A stretch of 11,178 nucleotides of DNA from an uncultured Lachnospiraceae bacterium (GCA_934371505.1 CAKRNW010000075.1:1-11178); one strand, 5' to 3'; numbered from the stretch's first letter, positions 1-7,504 are shown. Notes: a model not told the origin generated them from the letters alone. Made by a program: numbers and translations.

Positions 1-2
1 TT

Positions 3-482
3 CTGCTTATTTCCATGAGCAGCCGGTACGGTGGTGTTACCTGGGCTGATCTAACGGAATCCTTCGCCCAGTTTTTCCATGAGGCGATTCCCATTGTAAA
101 AGAGATGTTCCGCATGCCTGTATGGATGGTGGCACTACTGTTTCTTGGCAACTTCATTGTTGGTGCTTTTTACAATACGCTGTTACTGTATGCCTCCGTG
201 TCCATCGGACATCTCTGGAAAAAACACCCCATGGCAGGCACAGTGTTAAGCTACATCGGTTTTTACCTGGCAATTTCCTTTCTTACCAGTGCATTCAGTA
301 TCAATAGTCTCAACCTGACTATGGGGAATATCTTTTTTGCTTCGAATTACACCGCCTATGCCTCTATGGGAGACTATCTCCTGCGTGTGCTGGGCAATGG
401 TTATCTGGTTTCTGCCATCGGCATCCTGGTATTCTATGCGATTACCGAGTGGATTATGAGTCATAAATTAAATTTGGATTAA
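3..482 (+). CDS. Membrane protein, 3' end only (ABC-2-type permease-like)
   Basis: The reading frame is open to the left edge of the window, so the gene is cut off and the ATG at 15 is probably internal. The visible part is about 159 residues. It contains at least three strongly hydrophobic stretches: one around VWMVALLFLGNFIVGAFYNT, one around TVLSYIGFYLAISFLTSAF, and one near the C-terminus (LVSAIGILVFYAITEWI). The last ends in a short polar tail. The pattern of a hydrophobic span, then LLLYASVSIGHLWKKH, then another span resembles the C-terminal half of ABC-2-type permeases of Clostridia, in which a similar loop follows the fourth or fifth helix; this is pattern memory, not a database match. 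The partner ATPase would be expected upstream, outside the window. The gene converges on the minus-strand cluster. Any other polytopic membrane protein remains possible. Confidence 0.6.
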   Translation: MLISMSSRYGGVTWADLTESFAQFFHEAIPIVKEMFRMPVWMVALLFLGNFIVGAFYNTLLLYASVSIGHLWKKHPMAGTVLSYIGFYLAISFLTSAFSINSLNLTMGNIFFASNYTAYASMGDYLLRVLGNGYLVSAIGILVFYAITEWIMSHKLNLD

Positions 483-499
483 ACTTATTTATCAACAAA

Positions 500-541
500 A
501 GAACCCCATTGGCAAAACCGCGCTTTTGCCAATGGGGTTCT
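500..541 (-). terminator. 18-bp perfect palindrome, intrinsic terminator of the minus-strand cluster
   Basis: The left arm AGAACCCCATTGGCAAAA (500-517) and right arm (524-541) are perfectly complementary over 18 pairs, with the 6-base loop CCGCGC. Read on the minus strand the hairpin is followed by TTTGTTGATAAAT (from 499 downwards), a moderate U-rich tail. On the plus strand it is followed by GAAGCATC, with no U tract. It is therefore best read as the terminator for transcripts coming from the ACT gene and its upstream neighbours. The plus-strand membrane protein gene, ending 18 bases to the left, may share it less efficiently. Confidence 0.8.
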
Positions 542-566
542 GAAGCATCGGTGTCCTGCAGTAGCT

Positions 567-650
567 TCAAGGATATCGTCCATGTAGCAGAGCAATGGAT
601 TTCGATGCGATGGCATCCGGAAAGTCATGGGTGTGAAAATCGATGATCAC
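567..650 (-). pseudogene. Remnant of an amidohydrolase gene (first 27 codons)
   Basis: A GTG codon at 650-648 overlaps the stop of the ACT gene (GTGA) and opens a 27-codon frame that ends at a TGA (569-567). The peptide begins with V (in the position of the initiator Met) followed by IIDFHTHDFPDAIASKSI. This closely matches the usual N-terminus of metal-dependent amidohydrolases of the PF04909/TatD-like group, which begins MIIDFHTHxFPDxIA and carries the HxH metal ligands. Full-length members are around 250-300 residues. Here the frame stops at once and the 18-bp terminator palindrome follows 26 bases later, so nearly all of the gene is missing. The four-base overlap suggests that an intact ancestor was translationally coupled to the ACT gene. 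No strong ribosome binding site is visible before the GTG. The identification rests on a short segment, but the match is dense. Confidence 0.6.
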
Positions 651-1051
651 CCGATTTCCACGCCGGCTTTCTCCAGAATCTGCTCTGCCTTTTCCGCTTC
701 TGAGGTCTTGATAATCAATTGGGCATCGTCTCCTGCTGCAGACACGGTGTACATATATTCAATATTGATACCGGCCTCGCAGATTTTTTCCAGCAGCTCC
801 TGAAGGCAGCCTGCGCGATGTGGCAATTTCACACGGAGTACATCCGTCAGCATAGCGGACATATCCCGCTGTTTCAGTGCTTCTTTTCCCGCCTCCGGGT
901 CAGACACAATCATACGCAGCATCCCGTAATCGCTGGTGTCTGCCAGACTTAAGGACATGATATTGATGGACTTCTCTTTCAGTGCCTCTAACACCTCTTC
1001 CAGACGTCCTTCTCTGTTTTCCAGAAATACCGATAATTGTTTTGTATACAT
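647..1051 (-). CDS. Tandem ACT-domain protein, putative amino acid sensor
   Basis: A 134-residue soluble protein made of two ACT-like units, roughly residues 3-65 (starting TKQLSVFLENREGRL) and 72-134 (starting LRVKLPHRAGCLQELLEKI). Each opens with the beta-strand plus 'N/H-R-x-G-x-L' turn typical of ACT domains, which bind amino acids at dimer interfaces. There is no catalytic or DNA-binding domain. Small tandem-ACT proteins of this type are commonly encoded beside phenylacetate-CoA ligase and indolepyruvate oxidoreductase genes, as here, so sensing of an aromatic amino acid or related ligand is the likely role; the ligand is not shown by the sequence. The ATG at 1051 is preferred over an upstream GTG at 1057, because AGGAGG at 1064-1059 is 7 bases from the ATG and only 1 from the GTG. 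The CoA-ligase stop codon lies inside the ribosome binding site region, giving an 11-base gap and probable coupling. Confidence 0.85.
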   Translation of the reverse strand: MYTKQLSVFLENREGRLEEVLEALKEKSINIMSLSLADTSDYGMLRMIVSDPEAGKEALKQRDMSAMLTDVLRVKLPHRAGCLQELLEKICEAGINIEYMYTVSAAGDDAQLIIKTSEAEKAEQILEKAGVEIG

Positions 1052-1058
1052 AGGCACC

Positions 1059-1064
1059 CCTCCT
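1059..1064 (-). promoter_or_regulatory. Ribosome binding site AGGAGG of the ACT gene
   Basis: AGGAGG on the minus strand, 7 bases before the ATG at 1051. It overlaps the last two bases of the CoA-ligase stop codon TAG (1065-1063). It rules out the GTG at 1057, which would be only one base away. Confidence 0.8.
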
Positions 1065-2361
1065 ATACCAGCTTACGCTTGTCGATCACATGCACGGCTT
1101 TGCCCATGGAGCGTTCAATACTCTTAGGCTCAACCAGTTTTACCTTCACGGCCAGACCGATGGCATTTTGAATGGAATGACCGATCTGTTTACTTAATTT
1201 TTCCAGTTCCCTGATCTCATCGGAGAAGAAACGTTCCTCCACTTCCACCTGAACTTCCAGGGTATCCAATGTGCCTTCACGGTCTACTATCATCATATAA
1301 TGCGGTGTGGTTCCGGACAGCTCCAGAAGTGCAGCTTCGATCTGACCGGGGAATACGTTGACACCGCGGATGATCAGCATATCATCGGAGCGTCCTTTGA
1401 AACGGCTGATTCTTGCCATGGTACGCCCGCACTCACAGGATCCGTAGTTGATACTGGTAAGATCCTTGGTGCGATAACGGATCAGAGGCAGTCCTTCCTT
1501 GGTCAGAGTGGTAAATACCAGTTCGCCGGTCTGATTCTCTCCCAAAGGTTCTAAGGTCTCGGGATCAATGATTTCCGGCAGGAAATGATCCTCAAATACA
1601 TGAAGTCCTCTATGATATGCACAGTCACATGCCGCGCCGGGTCCCATCACCTCAGAAAGTCCATAGATATCATGGGCATGGATATTGAGTTTCTTTTCCA
1701 TCTGTAAGCGCATATTTTCCGTCCAGGGCTCTGCACCGCAGATTGCGGTTTTTAATTTGATCTGATCCAGCCACCCCATCTCTTCCAGGGTCTCTGCGAT
1801 ATGTAACAGATAGGAAGGGGTGCAGGCAATAGCTGTCACACCAAAATCCCTCATCATGGTTACCAGTTTCCTGGTGTTTCCGGTAGACTGGGGTACCACC
1901 CGGGCTCCCAGATGCTCCGCACCGTAATGCGCTCCCAGACCTCCGGTAAAGAGTCCATAGCCGTAGGCAATCTGGATGGTGTCTTCCTTGGTAACTCCTG
2001 CCATGGTCAGCGCTCTCGCCACACACTCGCTCCAGATTTCAATATCTCTCCGGGTGTAGCCCACTACCGTAGCCTTTCCTGTGGTTCCACTGCTGGCGTG
2101 AATACGCACAATCTCGGACTTCGGCTTTGCGAACATGCCGAAGGGATAGGTTTCCCTCAGATCATCCTTAGTGGTAAAAGGCAGCTTGTGCAAGTCCTCA
2201 ATGCCACGGATATCCCCCGGCTCCAGGCCGATCTGCTGCATTTTTTTACGATAATGTTCCACATTGTGATAGACCATGTCCACGGTCTTTACCAGCCGTT
2301 TGCTCTGTAAAATCTGCAGTTCATCACGACTCATACATTCTTTGGTTTCGTTCCAAATCAT
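1063..2361 (-). CDS. paaK: Phenylacetate-CoA ligase family protein (aryl-acetate:CoA ligase, AMP-forming)
   Basis: A 432-residue adenylate-forming enzyme, the usual length for PaaK-type ligases, expected to join arylacetates (phenylacetate, indoleacetate or 4-hydroxyphenylacetate) to CoA using ATP in the cytosol. Visible signatures are the ATP-phosphate loop SSGTTGKAT (residues 90-98), the adenine/substrate region IYGLSEVMGPG (232-242), YRTKDL (296-301), the hinge region RGVNVFPGQIEAAL (332-345), and a C-terminal GKAVHVIDKR (420-429) whose lysine K421 is in the place of the family's catalytic lysine. Cysteines at 245, 247, 309 and 311 resemble the Cys pairs often found in anaerobe PaaK homologues. 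The ATG at 2361 is chosen because it gives the family N-terminus MIWNETKECMSR and has GGGGG at 2375-2371 nine bases upstream; the longer open frame to 2463 would run into iorB. It lies 31 bases downstream of iorB and immediately upstream of the ACT gene. The true aryl substrate cannot be decided from sequence alone. Confidence 0.9.
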   Translation of the reverse strand: MIWNETKECMSRDELQILQSKRLVKTVDMVYHNVEHYRKKMQQIGLEPGDIRGIEDLHKLPFTTKDDLRETYPFGMFAKPKSEIVRIHASSGTTGKATVVGYTRRDIEIWSECVARALTMAGVTKEDTIQIAYGYGLFTGGLGAHYGAEHLGARVVPQSTGNTRKLVTMMRDFGVTAIACTPSYLLHIAETLEEMGWLDQIKLKTAICGAEPWTENMRLQMEKKLNIHAHDIYGLSEVMGPGAACDCAYHRGLHVFEDHFLPEIIDPETLEPLGENQTGELVFTTLTKEGLPLIRYRTKDLTSINYGSCECGRTMARISRFKGRSDDMLIIRGVNVFPGQIEAALLELSGTTPHYMMIVDREGTLDTLEVQVEVEERFFSDEIRELEKLSKQIGHSIQNAIGLAVKVKLVEPKSIERSMGKAVHVIDKRKLV

Positions 2362-2392
2362 TCTTTGCAACCCCCGTTTGTTATATTGTGTT

Positions 2393-2959
2393 TTAACTTT
2401 GATATCCCAATAAAAATGCTTTCTTGTTGATTTCCACGGTCTTGGGGGGTACGGTTTTCTCAATCACCTTTAACCATTCTTCCCGGTCGAAATCCATGTG
2501 TCTGGCAGCCATGCCCAGCACGATGATGTTGAACACGCGGGAATTTCCCAGTTCCAACGCTTTTTTCTGGGCATTGATGGAATACACGGTGTACTCTTTC
2601 CTCAGATTTTCCAGAATTTGTTCCGGGTACTGTGCCGCACCGGTTACCACGGTAATCGGGTCAATGCGCTGGTCATTGACAATGAGCACTCCATCTTTTT
2701 TCAGGAAATGGGCATAACGCAATGCCTCCAGCCGTTCAAAGGCAATCAGCACATCTGCCTGTCCTTCCTCCACAATAGGCTCCGCTACGGTGTCTCCGTA
2801 GCGCACAAAGGTTACCACGCTTCCGCCCCGCTGTGCCATTCCATGTACCTCGGAAAGTTTTACTTCATAGCCGGCATCCACCATGATGCCTCCCAAAATA
2901 CGGCTGGTGAGCAGGGTTCCCTGTCCACCTACGCCCACGATCATAATATTCTTGGTCAT
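2393..2959 (-). CDS. iorB: Indolepyruvate:ferredoxin oxidoreductase, beta (gamma-type) subunit IorB
   Basis: A 188-residue subunit of the two-subunit enzyme that oxidatively decarboxylates arylpyruvates (from Trp, Phe, Tyr) to aryl-acetyl-CoA with reduction of ferredoxin. It belongs to the gamma domain family of 2-oxoacid:acceptor oxidoreductases: the N-terminus has the glycine-rich GVGGQG (residues 9-14) and then SEVHGMAQRGGSV (36-48), both diagnostic. The length matches stand-alone IorB proteins. Its ATG overlaps the iorA stop codon (ATGA, 2959-2956), which is typical of translational coupling for subunits made in equal amounts. AGGAGG at 2975-2970 lies 10 bases before the start, inside the end of iorA. 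Confidence 0.93.
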   Translation of the reverse strand: MTKNIMIVGVGGQGTLLTSRILGGIMVDAGYEVKLSEVHGMAQRGGSVVTFVRYGDTVAEPIVEEGQADVLIAFERLEALRYAHFLKKDGVLIVNDQRIDPITVVTGAAQYPEQILENLRKEYTVYSINAQKKALELGNSRVFNIIVLGMAARHMDFDREEWLKVIEKTVPPKTVEINKKAFLLGYQS

Positions 2960-4701
2960 GCTTTTGCTACCTCCTGGATTGCCTCAAACTTACACAACTG
3001 TCTGCAAAGTCCGCAGCCGTTACACATGGTCTCATCAATGGAAATTGTGCCGTCTGCATTTTTCGTTAATGCCGGGCAGCCGGGTTTCAGGCAGGCACCG
3101 CATTTTTTACATTTCTCAGATAGTGCCACACACTTGTTGGGGAATACCTGTCCCTTTAACAGGGCGCAGGGAGCACAGACAATCACAACGGAAACCGCAT
3201 CCCTTGCCACTTCCTCTTTGATGGTCTTTTCCAGTGCTGCAGTATCAAAGGCATTCACTTCTACCACGTTCTCAATGCCCATGGATTTGCAGAGCTTATA
3301 AATACTGATGGCGGGAACGATATCTCCCTGTAAGGTCTTTCCTGTTGCTGCATGATCCTGATGTCCTGTCATACCGGTGGTAGAGTTATCCAGAATCAGC
3401 ACTGTTCCGGTACCCTGGTTATAAACCATATTCATCAGAGAGTTGACACCGGTGTGCATAAAGGTGGAATCGCCGATGACTGCCACCCAGTTCTTGATGT
3501 AATCCTTGCCTTTTGCCTTCTCCATGCCATGCAGGGTGGAAATGCTGGCTCCCATGCAGACGGTGGTATCTACCACATTTAAAGGTGCCACTGCGCCCAG
3601 GGTATAGCAGCCGATATCACCTGCCGCATGGATTCCCAGCTTTTTCAGCACATAGTAGGTGCTGCGGTGAGGGCATCCGGGGCAGAGAATGGGAGGACGC
3701 GCCGGAACCTGGGCAGGTGCCTTGGTTTCCACTTTTTCCTTTAAAACTGCCTCCCGCAGCATGTTGGCGCTGTACTCGCCCTGTACGGTGAACAGTTCTT
3801 TTCCTTCACACGGGATGCCCCAGGATTTGATCTGCTCCTCGTAGACAGGCTCCAGTTCCTCGAACACAATCAGACGGTCGACTTTGGAGGCAAATTCCTC
3901 AATCAGTTTCCGGGGCAGGGGGTGAACCAGTCCCAGTTTCAGAACCGAAGCGTTGGGGAATACTTCCTTCACATACTGGTAAGCGATACCGCTGGCAATA
4001 AAGCCGATGGAGGTGTCGCCGTACTCTGCACGGTTGATGGACATGGTGCAGGCATCCTCCGCCATCTGTTTTAAACGTTTTTCTACATAAATATGTCTGC
4101 CCTTGGCATTACCGGGCATCATGACAAACTTCGCCGGATTGCGCTCATAGGGTTTATCTTCGATTTCCACACGATCTTCCAATGTTACCGGACCCTGGGA
4201 ATGGGACAGACGGGTGGTGGTGCGGAGAATCATAGGAGTGTCGTATTTTTCACTAAGCTCAAACGCCAGTTTCATCATGTCCTTTGCCTCCTGGGAATCG
4301 GAAGGCTCCAGGACGGGCACCTGGGCTGCCCTTGCCACACAGCGGGTATCCTGCTCGTTCTGGGAGCTGTAAAGCCCCGGGTCATCCGCTGCCACCAGCA
4401 CCAGACCGCCGTTGACACCACCATAAGAAATGGTATAAAGCGGGTCACTTGCCACATTGACACCCACATGCTTCATGGAACACATGGCGCGGACACCGCT
4501 GATGGAGGCACCGATTGCCACTTCTGTTGCCACTTTTTCATTGGGAGACCACTCGGCATAGATCACATCCTTATACTTCACAATATTTTCGCTGATCTCT
4601 GTACTGGGTGTTCCGGGATAGGCAGCAGAAACCTTTACTCCTGCCTCATAGGCACCACGGGCAATTGCTTCATTGCCCAACATGATTTTCTTTTCTGACA
4701 T
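2956..4701 (-). CDS. iorA: Indolepyruvate:ferredoxin oxidoreductase, alpha subunit IorA
   Basis: A 581-residue catalytic subunit. In order: the N-terminal pyrimidine-binding domain (GNEAIARGAYEAG and AAYPGTPSTE, residues 9-35), a transketolase-like middle domain to about 330, then the TPP pyrophosphate-binding domain with CPGCPHR (340-346), GDIGCYTLG (361-369) and GDS at 410-412 followed by LDNS (437-440). The C-terminus carries two ferredoxin-like [4Fe-4S] motifs: C531, C534, C537, C542 (CxxCxxCxxxxCP) and C560, C563, C566, C570 (CxxCxxCxxxC). The residue after C570 is lysine where proline is usual, a small departure. The length is typical for IorA. The ATG at 4701 is chosen for the family N-terminus MSEKKIMLGNEA and because a purine-rich AAAGGAAAGGA precedes it; the open frame continues upstream to 4851 but overlaps nth. 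nth ends 40 bases upstream and iorB overlaps downstream. Confidence 0.94.
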   Translation of the reverse strand: MSEKKIMLGNEAIARGAYEAGVKVSAAYPGTPSTEISENIVKYKDVIYAEWSPNEKVATEVAIGASISGVRAMCSMKHVGVNVASDPLYTISYGGVNGGLVLVAADDPGLYSSQNEQDTRCVARAAQVPVLEPSDSQEAKDMMKLAFELSEKYDTPMILRTTTRLSHSQGPVTLEDRVEIEDKPYERNPAKFVMMPGNAKGRHIYVEKRLKQMAEDACTMSINRAEYGDTSIGFIASGIAYQYVKEVFPNASVLKLGLVHPLPRKLIEEFASKVDRLIVFEELEPVYEEQIKSWGIPCEGKELFTVQGEYSANMLREAVLKEKVETKAPAQVPARPPILCPGCPHRSTYYVLKKLGIHAAGDIGCYTLGAVAPLNVVDTTVCMGASISTLHGMEKAKGKDYIKNWVAVIGDSTFMHTGVNSLMNMVYNQGTGTVLILDNSTTGMTGHQDHAATGKTLQGDIVPAISIYKLCKSMGIENVVEVNAFDTAALEKTIKEEVARDAVSVVIVCAPCALLKGQVFPNKCVALSEKCKKCGACLKPGCPALTKNADGTISIDETMCNGCGLCRQLCKFEAIQEVAKA

Positions 4702-4741
4702 AATCGTTCCTTTCCTTTGGGGAATTCTCCCTTGTCTAAAC

Positions 4742-5374
4742 CTAAAGTACCTTTTTGCACACATCTGCCACACAGCATTTATCACAATAAGGTTTGGTAC
4801 GAGCCGTACAGACGGCTCTGCCGTGCTCCACCAGACGATGGCAGAAATCATTTCCCTCCTCCGGAGGAATCAGTTTCCAAAGTTCCATCTCTACTTTTTT
4901 CGGATCTGTGATTCCATCCACCAGCCCCATTCGATTGGTGAGACGGATACAGTGCGTGTCCGTTACAATCGCCGGTTTGCCAAACACATCTCCCATGATA
5001 AGGTTGGCGCTTTTTCTTCCTACACCGGGAAGTTCCAGCAGTTTATCAAAGTCATCCGGCACCTTTCCATCATATTTTTCCCGAAGCACTTTCATGCAGG
5101 CGCTGATATCCCGGGCCTTGGAATGCCCCAGACCGCAGGGTTTTACGATCGCCTCAATTTCTTCCACCGGGGCATTCGCCAAAGCCTCCACATCAGGAAA
5201 TCTGGCATACAGATCCTGCACCACCACATTGACTCTGGCATCGGTACACTGGGCTGCCAGCCTCACACTGACTAAAAGTTTCCAGGCTTCATTGTAATCC
5301 AGCGTACAGGATGCATCCGGATATTCCTTTTTCAACCGCTCAATAATTTCGCGGGCTCGTTGTTTCTTGGTCAT
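4742..5374 (-). CDS. nth: Endonuclease III, DNA glycosylase/AP lyase
   Basis: A 210-residue base-excision repair enzyme that removes oxidised pyrimidines and cleaves abasic sites by beta-elimination. The helix-hairpin-helix LPGVGRKSAN (residues 115-124) carries the nucleophilic lysine K121, and D139 in TDTH matches the catalytic aspartate (K120 and D138 in E. coli). A C-terminal iron-sulfur loop has C189, C197, C200 and C206, that is C-x7-C-x2-C-x5-C; the E. coli enzyme has C-x6-C-x2-C-x5-C, so there is one extra residue between the first two cysteines. The ATG at 5374 is preferred over the ATG at 5380: GGAG (5386-5383) is 8 bases from the former and only 2 from the latter. It lies about 20 bases downstream of the second permease and 40 bases upstream of iorA, so it is probably co-transcribed although functionally unrelated. 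Confidence 0.95.
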   Translation of the reverse strand: MTKKQRAREIIERLKKEYPDASCTLDYNEAWKLLVSVRLAAQCTDARVNVVVQDLYARFPDVEALANAPVEEIEAIVKPCGLGHSKARDISACMKVLREKYDGKVPDDFDKLLELPGVGRKSANLIMGDVFGKPAIVTDTHCIRLTNRMGLVDGITDPKKVEMELWKLIPPEEGNDFCHRLVEHGRAVCTARTKPYCDKCCVADVCKKVL

Positions 5375-5382
5375 CTTCATAA

Positions 5383-5386
5383 CTCC
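5383..5386 (-). promoter_or_regulatory. Ribosome binding site GGAG of nth
   Basis: GGAG on the minus strand sits 8 bases before the ATG at 5374 and 2 bases before the ATG at 5380. The spacing favours the second start (protein beginning MTKKQRA). Confidence 0.6.
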
Positions 5387-5396
5387 GCTTTTTCCG

Positions 5397-6398
5397 TCAG
5401 CGCTCTTCTCTGAAGTACGCTAGTCCCAGACTTGCAGGGGGTTGATTCTCCCGCTTGCTGCGCATACTGGTCACAACCAGCACTACCAGAGTAACTACAT
5501 AGGGAATCATTTTATAAAGTTCCTGATATTCCATATGATCCATACCGGTGGGGATGTATAAATAGAGGATATACAGTCCGCCAAACAGGAAGGAAGCAAG
5601 AACACTTAAGTTTGGTCTCCAGATTGTAAAAATAACAAGTGCTATTGCAAGCCATCCTCTGTCACCAAAGGCATCATTGGACCATACTCCACAGGCGTAA
5701 TCCATGACATAGTACAAACCGCCCAATCCTGCAATCATGCAGCCGGCACAGGTCGCCACATATTTATAGGCGGTGACATTGATACCCGCAGCATCCGCCG
5801 TGTTAGGGCTTTCACCTACGGCTCGCAGGTGCAGCCCCACCCGGGTGTGATTCAGCACATAGGAGGCTGCCAGAGCGATTACTACCGCCAGATAAGCTAA
5901 AAATCCATAGGATAAGAACAGCTTGCCAAACCATCCCAGCTTTCCCGCAAAGGGAAGGGATTTGCTGAAATAGCCGCTGGTGGCAGATAAGGCAATGGAA
6001 GGGACATCGGAAGCTACCAGTTTAATCAGGGAACCGCCGAAGAAGTTACCAAAGCCCACACCAAAGGTGGTCATTGCAAGACCGGTCACGTTCTGGTTTG
6101 CCCGCAAAGTTACGGTGAGGAAACAATATAACAGCCCCATAAGCAGGGATCCCAGCAGACAGCATAACAGGGGGATCAGAATGGCCAGCACCGGATTCAT
6201 TGCCGCCGCACTTCCTGCTGCCCTCTCATAAAAGAAAGAGCCGATGACACCACTGATGGCACCCACATACATGACACCGGGAATACCCAGGTTTAAGTTA
6301 CCGGATTTTTCTGTTACAATCTCACCGGTACTTCCGTATAAAAGAGGAATTCCCTGCACGATTGCTCTGGGGATAAATGCAAGTAAAAAGTTCCACAT
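5397..6398 (-). CDS. BMP-type (nucleoside-class) ABC transporter permease 2
   Basis: A 333-residue polytopic inner membrane protein of the branched-chain/ribose-type permease family (PF02653), related to NupQ/YufQ of B. subtilis. The early motif TEKSGNLNLGIPGVM (residues 29-43) corresponds to the conserved 'SEKSGxxNIGxEG' signature of this subgroup. The cytoplasmic loop HLRAVGESPNTADAAGINV (190-208) is the ATPase-coupling loop. Multiple hydrophobic spans alternate through the chain, and the C-terminus is basic and polar (SMRSKRENQ). The start has GGAGG about 10 bases upstream, and only two bases separate it from the stop of permease 1, so the two are surely translated from one message. Together the two permeases form the heterodimeric channel. 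The substrate class is inferred from the family and from the adjacent xpt. Confidence 0.92.
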   Translation of the reverse strand: MWNFLLAFIPRAIVQGIPLLYGSTGEIVTEKSGNLNLGIPGVMYVGAISGVIGSFFYERAAGSAAAMNPVLAILIPLLCCLLGSLLMGLLYCFLTVTLRANQNVTGLAMTTFGVGFGNFFGGSLIKLVASDVPSIALSATSGYFSKSLPFAGKLGWFGKLFLSYGFLAYLAVVIALAASYVLNHTRVGLHLRAVGESPNTADAAGINVTAYKYVATCAGCMIAGLGGLYYVMDYACGVWSNDAFGDRGWLAIALVIFTIWRPNLSVLASFLFGGLYILYLYIPTGMDHMEYQELYKMIPYVVTLVVLVVTSMRSKRENQPPASLGLAYFREER

Positions 6399-6400
6399 GA

Positions 6401-7504
6401 TTACTGTTCCTCCTTTTCTGTCTTTTTACGGAACTGCAAACGGTAGCGGATAAAAAATTCGCAGCCAATGATGAAAAACAGGATAATTCCTGTCAGGATA
6501 TCGGAATAAGAGTGGTTCAAACCGAAACTGGTGGAAATCTCGCTGGCACCTCTGTCCATAAAGATAATAAGGAAACTGGAAAGTACCATGGTCAGAGGAT
6601 TAAATTTGGACATCCAGGAAACCAGTACTGCGGTAAAGCCCTGCCCTCCTGCAATGGTGGTGGTGATGGTGTGATTGATACCTCCTACCAGGAGCAGTCC
6701 CACCAGACCACAGATGGCTCCGGAAAGCACCATCGTACGGATGATAACCCGCTCTACCTTGATACCCACATATTTTGCGGTATTTTCGCTTTCACCCACA
6801 ACACTGATTTCATAACCATGCTTACTGTAGTTGAGATAAATATACATGAAAATGGTGATAACAACTGCTACGATGATACTTAACAGATATTTGGAACCGA
6901 ACGCCTGAGGCAGCCAGCCCACATTGGAATCCTGGTTGATAATTCCGATTTTACCGGAGCCCTTGGGCACCTCCCACACAATGGTAAAAAATGCCACAAG
7001 CTGTGTCGCTATGTAGTTCATCATTAAGGTGGACAGCGTTTCATTGGTGTTCCATTTTGCCTTGAAAAAAGCTGGAATGAATCCCCAGACGGCTCCGGCT
7101 GCAATACTGGCGGGAATCATACAGAGAATGACCACGCCGTTTGGAAGTTTGTTGCCTAAACAAATCATACAGGCTGCTGCCGCCAGACCACCGATGAGTA
7201 CCTGTCCCTCACCACCGATATTCCAGAATTTCATCTTAAATGCGGGAGTCAGCGCCAGGGCAATCAACAGTAAAATTGCAATATTCTGAAAAGTGACCCA
7301 GGTCTTTCTCACAGAACCAAAGGCTCCCAGAATAATGGATTCGTACACCTGGATCGGATTGATGCCGGTGGTGAGTGTGGTTACGATTCCACATAAAAGC
7401 AATGCCAGTATAATGGCAATTGCCCGGATTCCCGTGGATTTATACCAGGGAAGGGTGTCCCGTTTCACGATATGGAAAACCGGTTCTTTCTTTTTCTCAT
7501 TCAT
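6401..7504 (-). CDS. BMP-type (nucleoside-class) ABC transporter permease 1
   Basis: A 367-residue membrane protein of the same permease superfamily, related to NupP/YufP of B. subtilis. After a basic cytoplasmic N-terminus (about residues 1-25) come hydrophobic spans from about 28. The family signature FKMKFWNIGGEGQ (89-101) and NETLSTLMMNYIA (154-166) are clear. The coupling loop EISVVGESENTAKYVGIKV (232-250) matches the one in permease 2. Its ATG lies inside the end of the ATPase gene: the two overlap by eight bases (7497-7504), which indicates translational coupling. The C-terminus is highly charged (RYRLQFRKKTEKEEQ). Confidence 0.92.
   Translation of the reverse strand: MNEKKKEPVFHIVKRDTLPWYKSTGIRAIAIILALLLCGIVTTLTTGINPIQVYESIILGAFGSVRKTWVTFQNIAILLLIALALTPAFKMKFWNIGGEGQVLIGGLAAAACMICLGNKLPNGVVILCMIPASIAAGAVWGFIPAFFKAKWNTNETLSTLMMNYIATQLVAFFTIVWEVPKGSGKIGIINQDSNVGWLPQAFGSKYLLSIIVAVVITIFMYIYLNYSKHGYEISVVGESENTAKYVGIKVERVIIRTMVLSGAICGLVGLLLVGGINHTITTTIAGGQGFTAVLVSWMSKFNPLTMVLSSFLIIFMDRGASEISTSFGLNHSYSDILTGIILFFIIGCEFFIRYRLQFRKKTEKEEQ

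Noticed and set aside
500..541. Palindrome as a mobile-element end or REP-like repeat
   Set aside because: Only one copy occurs in the window, no target duplication is seen, and the position between converging genes with a U-rich minus-strand tail fits a terminator.
1055..1057. GTG at 1057 as start of the ACT protein
   Set aside because: It is one base from the AGGAGG site; the ATG at 1051 has normal spacing and gives a better N-terminus.
1670..2026. Minus-strand 118-codon frame inside paaK
   Set aside because: It is an out-of-frame overlap within a conserved enzyme gene and has no independent motif.
2498..3301. Plus-strand 267-codon open frame opposite iorB and iorA
   Set aside because: It is antisense to two strongly recognised genes, has no family-like motifs, and is a shadow of their codon usage. 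The same applies to the plus-strand frames at 1912-2310, 4093-4698, 4673-5275 and 8316-8786.
4702..4741. GGGAGAATTCCCC near 4718-4730 as a terminator between nth and iorA
   Set aside because: Only three G-C pairs form outside a mismatched centre, and there is no U tract; it is probably an A/T-centred palindrome by chance.
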